Source: Nocardioides sp. W7 (GTDB lineage Bacteria > Actinomycetota > Actinomycetes > Propionibacteriales > Nocardioidaceae). From it: a stretch of DNA of 64,000 nt. Position 1 is the first letter of the stretch; each line of letters opens with the position of its first letter. Of this stretch, positions 1-6,188 are shown piece after piece. Both the position numbers and the translations under genes were made by a program. The DNA lies in contig NZ_CP095078.1 of NCBI RefSeq assembly GCF_022919075.1, forward strand, positions 3,286,001 to 3,350,000, in the 5' to 3' direction. The notes under the pieces were generated by a model, which saw only the letters and a list, made by a program, of their open reading frames with translations, searched no databases and was not told where the DNA came from.

Positions 1-1
1 C

Positions 2-127
2 GTCCGCTGTGCCGACGAGGACGCCCGCCTGTTCGGTTGCTCCGACAACCCGGAGCGGGCAGCGGCCGTACGCCTCCTCGGCCGACCACCCAAGTCGATC
101 TGGTCGACCGGTACGATCGTCTGGTGA
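2..127 (+). CDS. C-terminal end of an unidentified upstream gene (partial)
   Basis: This frame is open from the left edge and ends in TGA at 125-127. It gives about 41 residues ending in STGTIVW. Nearly all third codon positions are G or C, as in true genes of this genome. Its stop overlaps the GTG that best starts the next gene (GTGA), the translational-coupling arrangement used repeatedly in this window. Two cysteines lie about ten residues apart. I do not recognise the family; the coupling suggests it belongs to the same unit as the Zur-like regulator. Confidence 0.5.
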   Translation, partial: VRCADEDARLFGCSDNPERAAAVRLLGRPPKSIWSTGTIVW

Positions 128-543
128 CCCGACGCCCCACCGACGCCGCTGCCCCGCCTCGCAGCACCCGGCAGCGCCGGGCGTTGATGGCGGAGTTGGA
201 GGCCTCGGACAGCTTCCGCAGTGCCCAGGACATCCACGCGTCACTGCGTCAGCAGGGCGAGATGGTCGGTCTCGCGACCGTCTACCGCTCGCTGCAGTCC
301 CTCGTCGACGCAGGCGACGTCGACCTGGTCAAGGGTGACGCGGGCGAGGCGGTCTACCGGGTCTGCAGCCGCCAGCACCACCATCACCTCGTGTGCCGAC
401 AGTGCGGTCGGACGGTCGAGGTGACCGGGCCGACCGTGGAGCGTTGGGCGGCCTCGGTCGCCGACAAGCACGGATACACCGAGGTCAGCCACACCGTGGA
501 GCTGTTCGGCACCTGCTCCGACTGTCAGACGGGCCGGTCATAG
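124..543 (+). CDS. zur: Fur-family transcriptional regulator, probable Zur
   Basis: The 139-residue protein has Fur-family architecture: a winged helix-turn-helix (about residues 10-75, with the typical LATVYRSLQ recognition helix) followed by a dimerisation and metal-binding domain. A histidine cluster (QHHHH, about 83-87) precedes CRQC (C91/C94), and CSDC (C131/C134) closes the structural zinc site, as in Zur/Fur proteins. Zur represses zinc uptake and zinc-sparing genes when zinc is replete. The neighbouring Cys-poor ribosomal paralogs, CobW-like protein and metal ABC transporter make Zur the best assignment over Fur. I chose GTG 124 because it is coupled to the upstream stop; a TTG at 37 would add 29 low-complexity residues. 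Likely targets are the three palindromes at 5327, 6123 and 13023. Confidence 0.85.
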   Translation: MTRRPTDAAAPPRSTRQRRALMAELEASDSFRSAQDIHASLRQQGEMVGLATVYRSLQSLVDAGDVDLVKGDAGEAVYRVCSRQHHHHLVCRQCGRTVEVTGPTVERWAASVADKHGYTEVSHTVELFGTCSDCQTGRS

Positions 544-624
544 CCGGCTCCGGGTCCGCTGGGCCGGTCATCTCCGACCGAGCAGGAAGTCCGCCTCGAA
601 CGCGCGCTGAGTGAACGCCATCGC

Positions 625-1125
625 TCAGAACGTGCGTTGGAACCAGGTGGAGCTGATGAGCGTTCCCCGCTTCTCGGCGTAGTCCCGGAAGGTGCCGACC
701 TCCCTGAACCCCTGGCGCAGGTGGAAGGCGACCGAGGCCTCGTTGGGAAGGGCGACGCCCGCGAGGAACGTCCGGGCTCCGTGCTCGACGGCCCGGGGGA
801 GGAGTCCCGCGTAGAGCCTGGTGCCGGTGCCCGAACCCAGACGCTCGGGCGAGAGGTAGATGGAGAGCTCGCAGGATCTGTCGAACGCGGGCGACGGGCG
901 GTAACGCGTGGTGGAGGCGTACCCCGTGACCACGCCCGCTTCCTCGGCGACCACGAGCTGGTGCGGCGAGTTCTCGTCGAACGATCGGACCCAGACGGCG
1001 ACCTCGGCGTCGGTGAGGGGCTCGGTCGAGAAGACCGCGTGGGTGCGCAGCGTGTAGTGGCGCCGGATCGCACTGAGGGCCACGACGTCGTCGGCGACCG
1101 CGGATCGTACGACGACGTCACCCAC
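625..1125 (-). CDS. GNAT family N-acetyltransferase (phosphinothricin acetyltransferase-like)
   Basis: The 166-residue protein is a full-length single-domain GNAT enzyme that transfers acetyl from acetyl-CoA to an amine. The ordering of ELSIYLSPERLGSGTGTRL (motif A, acetyl-CoA pyrophosphate loop) and SVAFHLRQGFREVGTFRDYAEK matches the PAT/MnaT subgroup, which acts on phosphinothricin or methionine-sulfone-like substrates. The GTG start lies inside the stop region of the upstream P-type ATPase (8-base overlap), so it is the last gene of the zinc-response unit. A role in zinc metabolism is not evident; it may simply be a passenger. The substrate is unknown. Confidence 0.85.
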   Translation of the reverse strand: MGDVVVRSAVADDVVALSAIRRHYTLRTHAVFSTEPLTDAEVAVWVRSFDENSPHQLVVAEEAGVVTGYASTTRYRPSPAFDRSCELSIYLSPERLGSGTGTRLYAGLLPRAVEHGARTFLAGVALPNEASVAFHLRQGFREVGTFRDYAEKRGTLISSTWFQRTF

Positions 1126-2599
1126 CGGTGCTTGCGCCGTCCTCGGGTCTGACTTGCCCCGCCGGAACCATGCCGGGGGGCGGGTCCTGCTCGACGCGGT
1201 AGCGGGTGATGCGCGCGCTGTTGCCGACGACCGCGATGGAGGAGGCGTTGTGGAGCAGTGCGGCGACGACGGGGGAGAGTGCGCCGGTGGCGCCGACCCC
1301 GAGGCCGATCGCGTTCACCGCTATGGACATGCCGTAGTTCTGGCGGATGACGCGGACCGCTTCGCGGGACAGGTCGAGGAGACGACACAGGTCGTCGCCG
1401 ACCATGGCGACCACGTGCCCCTCGGCCTGCAGGGTCCGGACGACGTCCTGCTTGCCCTCGGGCAGCACCTGGGCGTGCCACTCGTCGATCCCGAGCTCGT
1501 CGGCGACCGCCCGGGCCACGTGGGGGTGGTCGCCGGTGAGCATGACGACTCGTCGCACACCGTCGGCGCGGAGAGCCGCGACGACCGCGCGAGATTCGGG
1601 TCGGACGGTGTCGCGGAGGCTGATCAGGCCGGTCAGGGTCCCGTCGACCGCGAGCAGTAGGGGAGTCTCGGTATCGCGCTGGAGGCGGGTGACCCGGGCG
1701 GTGGCGTCGTCGGGGACGGAGACCTTCTCCTGGTCGAGTAGGTCGAGGTTGCCGAGCAGGAGCACCCGGCCGTCGGTGAAGGTGCGCATGCCCAGGCCGA
1801 GGAGTACCTCGCACTCCTCGTGCGCGGGGATCGCGATATGTCGGTCCTCGGTTGACCGGATCACGGCCTGGGCGAGGGGGTGCCGGGAGTGGATCTCGGA
1901 GCTGGCGGCGTAGGTCAGGACCTGCTCCGGTGTCCAGTCGTCGGAGAACGAGACGACGTTGGTCACGACGGGACGGCCCACGGTGAGGGTGCCGGTCTTG
2001 TCGAACACCACGGCATCGACTCGGGCCGCGGCCTCCAGGTGGGATCCGCCCTTGACGAGGATCCCGCGCCGGGCGCCGTTGCCGATGGCCGCACTGATCG
2101 CGGTGGGGGTGGCCAGGCCGGCGAGCCCGCGCAGGGCGCCACGGAGGAACGGGTAGCCGGTGAAGAGGGTGACGCCAGCTGCTGCGGTGCGCGCGGTGGG
2201 GCCCAGCACCGGCGGTCGCCGGGCGACGTAGCGGCGTATGCCGAGGAGGACCAGGGCGGCGCCCCCGACGGACATCCGCGCCAGGTCGCCGTTGCTCACG
2301 TCCTCGGACCGTGGCCGTCGCGAGGGGACGACGACGGACGACGTGCACAGGCCCGCCGTGACAGCCTCGGTCACCACACCATGGTCGCTGGCACCGGGGC
2401 GGAACCAGACGACGAGCGCACCGGTGCGGGGGTAGGCGTGGACCGCGCGGACGCCGTGAACCTGGGCGACCGCGTCCTCGACCTGGACGGCCCGAGCCGT
2501 CGACCCGACGAGGCCGGGTGCGAAGTGGCGAGCGCGGCCCGCTGCCTCACTGCGGGCGACGAGCCGTACGCCGGTCACCGGTTCAGTGGTCGTGGTCAT
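1118..2599 (-). CDS. ctpC: CtpC-like P1B-type metal ATPase with two internal in-frame deletions
   Basis: The sequence closely follows mycobacterial CtpC, a zinc/manganese-exporting ATPase of about 718 residues, but is only 493 residues long. Present are an N-terminal HMA-like domain without CxxC (about 10-90), the first membrane helices (about 108-155), the phosphorylation motif DKTGT (D200), the nucleotide-binding HP motif (H240-P241), TGDHP (355-359) and the last helices. FLRGALRGL is joined directly to GLATPTAIS near residue 158, which removes the TGES actuator domain, TM3-5 and the CPC metal site. MVGDD (399-403) runs straight into LCRLLDLSREAVRVIRQN, which removes GINDAP and the following hinge. 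The reading frame and codon usage stay intact across both joints. Transport activity is very unlikely. The ATG at 2599 overlaps the PacL-like gene by 17 bases; an upstream in-frame extension is low complexity. Confidence 0.8.
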   Translation of the reverse strand: MTTTTEPVTGVRLVARSEAAGRARHFAPGLVGSTARAVQVEDAVAQVHGVRAVHAYPRTGALVVWFRPGASDHGVVTEAVTAGLCTSSVVVPSRRPRSEDVSNGDLARMSVGGAALVLLGIRRYVARRPPVLGPTARTAAAGVTLFTGYPFLRGALRGLAGLATPTAISAAIGNGARRGILVKGGSHLEAAARVDAVVFDKTGTLTVGRPVVTNVVSFSDDWTPEQVLTYAASSEIHSRHPLAQAVIRSTEDRHIAIPAHEECEVLLGLGMRTFTDGRVLLLGNLDLLDQEKVSVPDDATARVTRLQRDTETPLLLAVDGTLTGLISLRDTVRPESRAVVAALRADGVRRVVMLTGDHPHVARAVADELGIDEWHAQVLPEGKQDVVRTLQAEGHVVAMVGDDLCRLLDLSREAVRVIRQNYGMSIAVNAIGLGVGATGALSPVVAALLHNASSIAVVGNSARITRYRVEQDPPPGMVPAGQVRPEDGASTGG

Positions 2600-2864
2600 G
2601 GACGAGGTCGGCCGCGCCCGGGGGCGGTGCCTGTTCGCCGACCCGGGCCCGGGCCTCGGCGACCAGGTCGCCGGTGACCAGGCGGACCTGCTCGGCGCCG
2701 ACCTCGGCGCGGCGCTGGCCGCGCAGACCCCAAGCGAGCGCAACGACCGCGCCCTCACGAGCGGTCCCGCCGGACAGCGCCTTCTTCGCGCCGTCGTAGG
2801 TCGCCGCGCCGACGAGCCCGGTGAGAATGGTGGAGCCGGCCTTGGCTACGAAGCCGGTCATCAT
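2583..2864 (-). CDS. PacL-like small metal-binding protein (DUF1490)
   Basis: The 93-residue protein has a hydrophobic N-terminal segment (about 8-25, glycine-rich), a central helix (REGAVVALAWGLRGQRRAEVGAE) and an acidic/histidine C-terminus ending DLVHDHDH. This is the layout of mycobacterial PacL1/Rv3269, whose C-terminal DLHDHDH motif binds zinc and which scaffolds the CtpC efflux ATPase. Here too it lies immediately upstream of, and overlaps, the ctpC-like gene. GAGAGGA precedes the ATG at a good spacing. Since the ATPase partner is gutted, PacL may act alone as a membrane metal sink; that is inference. Confidence 0.85.
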   Translation of the reverse strand: MMTGFVAKAGSTILTGLVGAATYDGAKKALSGGTAREGAVVALAWGLRGQRRAEVGAEQVRLVTGDLVAEARARVGEQAPPPGAADLVHDHDH

Positions 2865-2895
2865 GTCGGAGTCCTCTCACCCGATGACTGGGAGG

Positions 2896-3198
2896 TCACC
2901 AGGACGACTTGGTCATGCCGGGCAGCTCGCCACGGTGGGCGAGCGTGCGCAGGTTGATGCGTGAGAGCCCGACCTTGCCGACGTAGCCGCGTGGTCGGCC
3001 GTCGACCTGGTCGCGGTTGCGGACCCGGACCGGGCTGGCGTCTCGCGGCATCCGGCCGAGCGCTCGTACGGCGGCGTCGCGTTCCTCGGCGGTGGCGGCG
3101 GTGCGCACCCGTTCCTTCAGCCCGGCCCGGCGCTCGGCGTACCGGGCGACGATCTGCTTGCGTCGCTCGTTGGCGACGATCTTGGACTTCTTGGCCAT
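2896..3198 (-). CDS. rpsN: 30S ribosomal protein S14, zinc-independent paralog
   Basis: The 100-residue S14 is the long form lacking the CxxC...CxxC zinc ribbon of the short form. The C-terminal signature [25 protein letters not shown]...GLSRINLR is diagnostic of S14. Such C-minus paralogs replace the zinc-binding copy under zinc starvation, freeing ribosomal zinc, and are normally Zur-repressed. Its ATG overlaps the L33 stop (TGATG), so it is co-translated with the other ribosomal paralogs. Confidence 0.95.
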   Translation of the reverse strand: MAKKSKIVANERRKQIVARYAERRAGLKERVRTAATAEERDAAVRALGRMPRDASPVRVRNRDQVDGRPRGYVGKVGLSRINLRTLAHRGELPGMTKSSW

Positions 3199-3368
3199 CA
3201 GCGCTCCTCGCGGAAATCGACGTGCCGGCGGACCCGGGGGTCGTACCTGCGCAGCACGAGTCGCTCGGGGTCGTTGCGCCGGTTCTTCTTGGTGACGTAG
3301 GTGTAGCCCGTGCCGGCGGTGGAACGGAGCTTCACGATGGGTCGGAGGTCGCTGCCCTTCCTGGACAT
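3198..3368 (-). CDS. rpmG: 50S ribosomal protein L33, zinc-independent paralog
   Basis: The 56-residue protein carries the L33 core ([21 protein letters not shown], then LVLRRYDP). There is no cysteine, so the zinc ribbon of the C-plus form is absent. The start ATG overlaps the L28 stop and the stop overlaps the S14 start, both as TGATG. It is part of the zinc-sparing ribosomal set. Confidence 0.95.
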   Translation of the reverse strand: MSRKGSDLRPIVKLRSTAGTGYTYVTKKNRRNDPERLVLRRYDPRVRRHVDFREER

Positions 3369-3604
3369 CAGAGCCTGACCCCTCGGGAGCGCAGCTGGGC
3401 GACGACGGCCTCGATGCCGCGCTGGTCGACCGTCTTGATGCCCCGGGCGCTCAGGGTCAGGGTGACCTGGTGGCCCAGGCTGGGGACCCAGTAGCGCTTG
3501 GACTGGATGTTGACGTCGAAGCGTCGCTTCGTGCGGCGGTGGGAGTGCGAGACATGGTGCCCGAAGCCGGGGGTGGCTCCGGTGACCTGGCAGACGCGAG
3601 CCAT
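3368..3604 (-). CDS. rpmB: 50S ribosomal protein L28, zinc-independent paralog
   Basis: The 78-residue L28 opens [29 protein letters not shown], the family signature. One cysteine remains (C5), but its usual partner three residues later is threonine (T8), so the zinc site is broken. GAGAGGAACGTCC lies just upstream of the ATG. It is the first of a tightly overlapped L28-L33-S14 trio and sits 24 bases after L36. Confidence 0.95.
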   Translation of the reverse strand: MARVCQVTGATPGFGHHVSHSHRRTKRRFDVNIQSKRYWVPSLGHQVTLTLSARGIKTVDQRGIEAVVAQLRSRGVRL

Positions 3605-3628
3605 GGACGTTCCTCTCGGATCGGGCCG

Positions 3629-3751
3629 TCAGCCCTGGCGGGCCTTGAGACGGGGGTTCTGCTTGTTGATGACGTAGATGCGGCCTCGTCTGCGGACGAC
3701 CTGGGAGCCGGGCTGGTTCTTCAGGGAGCGGATCGAGTTGCGGACCTTCAT
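3629..3751 (-). CDS. rpmJ: 50S ribosomal protein L36, zinc-independent paralog (YkgO type)
   Basis: The 40-residue protein [12 protein letters not shown]...[21 protein letters not shown] is a classic L36. It is the cysteine-free type 2 form, lacking the CxxC...CxxxxH zinc finger of standard L36. The start ATG overlaps the S18 stop as ATGA. It is easy to miss because of its size. Confidence 0.95.
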   Translation of the reverse strand: MKVRNSIRSLKNQPGSQVVRRRGRIYVINKQNPRLKARQG

Positions 3752-4008
3752 GTCGTGCCTTCCGGTCGGAGGTGGGTGTAGGGGAGGAGGGCCAGCTCGC
3801 GGGCGTTCTTGATCGCCCGAGTGACGGCACGTTGCTGCTGTGGAGTGAGACCGGTGACGCGGCGGGAGCGGATCTTGCCCCGGTCGGAGATGAACGTGCG
3901 CAGGAGCGCGGTGTCCTTGTAGTCGACGTGCGCGACGTCGGGGGCCAGGAGCGGCTTGCGCCGCTTCGTGCCGCCTGGGCGCGACCGCGGCACCGACCGC
4001 GCGCTCAT
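3748..4008 (-). CDS. rpsR: 30S ribosomal protein S18, zinc-independent paralog
   Basis: The 86-residue S18 has the conserved core [50 protein letters not shown]. It lacks the cysteines of the zinc-binding S18 form. The N-terminus is basic and low complexity ([18 protein letters not shown]). The start overlaps the L32 stop as ATGA, so it is coupled within the zinc-sparing unit. Confidence 0.95.
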   Translation of the reverse strand: MSARSVPRSRPGGTKRRKPLLAPDVAHVDYKDTALLRTFISDRGKIRSRRVTGLTPQQQRAVTRAIKNARELALLPYTHLRPEGTT

Positions 4009-4187
4009 CGGCGTGCCCCGGTCGTCGGGTCGACGTACCCGCGCTCGACGGCACGGACGAGCGGGCGCGGGACATGATGGACCAGGCCGTCGACCGTGAC
4101 GGGCACCAGATCGACGGGCGTGGCCTTCCATTGCGAGCGGCGGTGTCGGGTGTTGCTGCGTGAGGTCTTGCGCTTCGGGACGGCCAC
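4005..4187 (-). CDS. rpmF: 50S ribosomal protein L32, zinc-independent paralog
   Basis: The 60-residue protein begins [22 protein letters not shown], the L32 signature. The usual CxxC...CxxC ribbon is replaced by [27 protein letters not shown], with no cysteine. The start is GTG, supported by AAGGAGG seven bases upstream. It is the first ribosomal gene after the CobW-like reading frame, 50 bases downstream, with no promoter-like palindrome in the gap. Transcription from the Zur box at 5327 is therefore likely. Confidence 0.93.
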   Translation of the reverse strand: MAVPKRKTSRSNTRHRRSQWKATPVDLVPVTVDGLVHHVPRPLVRAVERGYVDPTTGARR

Positions 4188-4237
4188 CAGCCGCCTCCTT
4201 CCGTGGGGGTCGGCGCCAGGCGCCGGGCGGGTTGAAG

Positions 4238-5309
4238 TCAGGCGAGGTCGTGGATGTCGCCGAGCCAGGGCTCGAGACCGTCCTCCAGCACGTCCCACGA
4301 GCGGCGTCGCAGGAGCGCTTCCTCCGGTGCGAGGAGAAGCCGCTCGAACGCCCCCTCCAGGCCAGCGGGCGGCGCGCCGGTCCCGGTGAAGATCAGTCGG
4401 GTCCGGGGAGTGCGGCGGCCCCAGGTGCTGTAGGCCCCGATGCTGAGCTGCCCGCCGGCCCCCGACCATTCGAGAGCATCCTGCGGGCGGGTGGGGACCC
4501 AGAAGCAGCCACGGGATCGGAAGGGGCCGTCGGCGAGGGTCTCGATGTGGTCGAGCAGTCGCTCGGGGTGGAACGGGCGGGGGGAGGACAGGTCGATCCG
4601 CCAGGCGTGCCCGGCGCCGAGGTCGGGCAGCTGCTGCTCGTGCGCCGGGTAGCGCCAGGTGTCGCGACGGGCCTGGCTGAAGCGTCGCGAGACGAGTTCC
4701 GCGCCGTCGAGGCGTTCGAAGCCGACGAGCAGGTGGGCGTCCGGGCGGGCCAAGGCGGCGAGAAGGTCCCGGTCCTCAGGGTTCGGGTCCTGGTCGAGGA
4801 CGACGGCGTCGGCGTACTCGATCAGGGGCGTTGAGGGTCTCGCCGGTCCCGCGCTCGTCGTCGGGGCCGGTGTGCCAGCGCCGGTCGCGGAGCGGGACGG
4901 CTGAGAGAAGGTCGGCCCCGAGATGCTCGGCTCCGAGAACCGCCACGGTGGTCCGGCGTCGCAGACGACGGGCCAGGCGGAGGTCGGACGCCAGGACGGT
5001 GTCGAGCTGGACGGCCTCGGTCGAGGTGGGCAGTGCCACTACGGCCGTGGCCCACTGTCCGTCGCGCGCCAGGCGCTCCAGGGTCGGTACGACGTCCTTG
5101 CGGAGCGCGCACGAGATGCAGGCGTGCTCCAGGGCGATGCCCTCGTGCTCCAGGATCCCGCCGGCGTGGCTCACCACACGGGTCAGCTGCTGGGACTCGG
5201 GATCGATCCGGTGGCGGACCGCGACGGCCCGCGGCGAGTCCCACGACAGGCTCATCATGGCGCGGTCGACGAGGGCGGGGTCGACGCCGGTGACGACAAG
5301 GAGGTCCAC
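4238..5309 (-). pseudogene. CobW/G3E-family zinc metallochaperone, interrupted by a one-base frameshift
   Basis: The N-terminal frame (VDLLVVTGVDPALVDRAMM..., from GTG 5309 with GAGAGG upstream) matches the short actinobacterial CobW-like proteins of Zur regulons. It includes the CISC segment (HACISCALRKD) that binds metal. The C-terminal CobW_C domain lies in another frame ([19 protein letters not shown] to WLGDIHDLA, ending 4238). The frames would join smoothly as GETLNA-LIEYADAVVLDQDP if one base were removed from the four-base G run (plus strand) at 4826-4829. This is either a sequencing indel or a genuine inactivating or phase-variable frameshift. The canonical GxxGxGKT P-loop is not visible. 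It is the first gene after the Zur box at 5327 and heads the ribosomal paralog unit. Confidence 0.75.
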
Positions 5310-5326
5310 GATCAGCCTCTCAAGAA

Positions 5327-5341
5327 TGAGAATCGTTATCA
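5327..5341 (-). promoter_or_regulatory. Zur-box-like palindrome upstream of the CobW-ribosomal paralog unit
   Basis: TGAGAATCGTTATCA is a 7-1-7 imperfect inverted repeat (5 of 7 arm positions pair) resembling actinobacterial Zur boxes. It sits 18 bases upstream of the GTG at 5309, where a repressor would block transcription. Two relatives occur at 6123 and 13023. Confidence 0.7.
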
Positions 5342-5400
5342 ATAACCTGTCATGTGTGATGCCGCAGGTCAAGCCGGAGGGGCGGTGAGGGGCGTGAGAT

Positions 5401-5419
5401 GCCGTCGTCGGGCGACGGC
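5401..5419 (-). terminator. Short hairpin downstream of the sortase gene
   Basis: GCCGTCG-TCGGG-CGACGGC forms a perfect 7-bp stem just after the sortase stop and before the CobW promoter. It has no T-run, so it is only a candidate terminator separating the two minus-strand genes. Confidence 0.3.
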
Positions 5420-5433
5420 GAGCGACCGCCTCG

Positions 5434-6108
5434 TCACCGCGCGTCGACGGGTCGGGTCTCGGTGAGGACGGCGAACGCCACGAAGCGGTCCTCGGAGTGG
5501 AAGAGGTCGGCGCACGTCGTGAGGGTGAGCAGCCGCTGGCCGACGCCCCGAGGCGGTTGGGGCCCGCCGTCGGGGTTGGTCGGTGTGTCGTCGAGCACCC
5601 AGGTCTCGGCGAGGGGCAGCTCCAGTTCGTCGCCGTCCGTGAGGAGCTCGTAGACGAGGTCGGCGTCGCGGGTGCTGACGACCACCTCGTCGCCGCGCCG
5701 CAGCTCGGCCATCCGCCGCAGCGGCTCGCCGCGGGTGATGCGGTGGCCCGCGAGCGCGTAGTTGCCCACCCCGCCGGGACCGGCGGACCCGACGAAGTGC
5801 CCGAAGCCGGAGGACAGCGCGTCGTCGGCCGTGCCCTCGACGACCGGGACGGCGTAGGAGGCGCCGAACCGCGGGATGCGGACGACCGCCCGCGACGGGC
5901 CGGCATCGGTGGCGACGGTGTCCTCGCCCGTGCGCCAGGCCGCGGTGAGGTCGGCGACCGTGGCCGCGTGCCGGCCCTCGGCCAACCAGGTGGTGCCGTA
6001 GGTCTGCCAACCGACATGTCCCAGCACGGCCGATCCGGCCAGGAGCAGACTCGCGCCGACCAGCACGCCGATGCGAGGTCGTCGCCGTCGAGGGATGAGG
6101 TGAGGCAC
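5434..6108 (-). CDS. Class E-type sortase of the anchored-repeat transporter locus
   Basis: The 224-residue protein has one N-terminal membrane helix (about 12-32) and an extracytoplasmic sortase fold. Catalytic residues are visible: His in LAGHR (about H122), Cys in LTLTTC (about C199) and Arg in SEDRFV (about R208). A sortase cleaves a wall-sorting motif and links the protein to peptidoglycan. The LPETG protein encoded divergently 80 bases away is the obvious substrate. I chose GTG 6108 (AGGA upstream) because the alternative ATG at 6138 lies inside the Zur-box-like palindrome. Both genes probably share that operator. Confidence 0.88.
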   Translation of the reverse strand: MPHLIPRRRRPRIGVLVGASLLLAGSAVLGHVGWQTYGTTWLAEGRHAATVADLTAAWRTGEDTVATDAGPSRAVVRIPRFGASYAVPVVEGTADDALSSGFGHFVGSAGPGGVGNYALAGHRITRGEPLRRMAELRRGDEVVVSTRDADLVYELLTDGDELELPLAETWVLDDTPTNPDGGPQPPRGVGQRLLTLTTCADLFHSEDRFVAFAVLTETRPVDAR

Positions 6109-6122
6109 GGGGGTCCTGTCAT

Positions 6123-6137
6123 TAGGAATGATTCTCA
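6123..6137. promoter_or_regulatory. Zur-box-like palindrome in the sortase / wall-protein divergent promoter
   Basis: TAGGAATGATTCTCA (reverse TGAGAATCATTCCTA) has the same half-site TGAGAAT as the boxes at 5327 and 13023 and a 7-1-7 layout with 5 of 7 matching arm positions. It lies between the sortase (minus) and the LPXTG repeat protein (plus), so one Zur dimer could control both. Confidence 0.65.
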
Positions 6138-6188
6138 TTTGCAGTATATGGTCTGCTCGCCATCGTCCCCGACCGGAGGTCCAGCCGC

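Noticed and set aside
525..2348. Long minus-strand frame of about 607 codons across the ATPase and GNAT genes
   Set aside because: It is a shadow in another frame: Arg/Pro-rich, no family motifs, and opposed by two clear genes.
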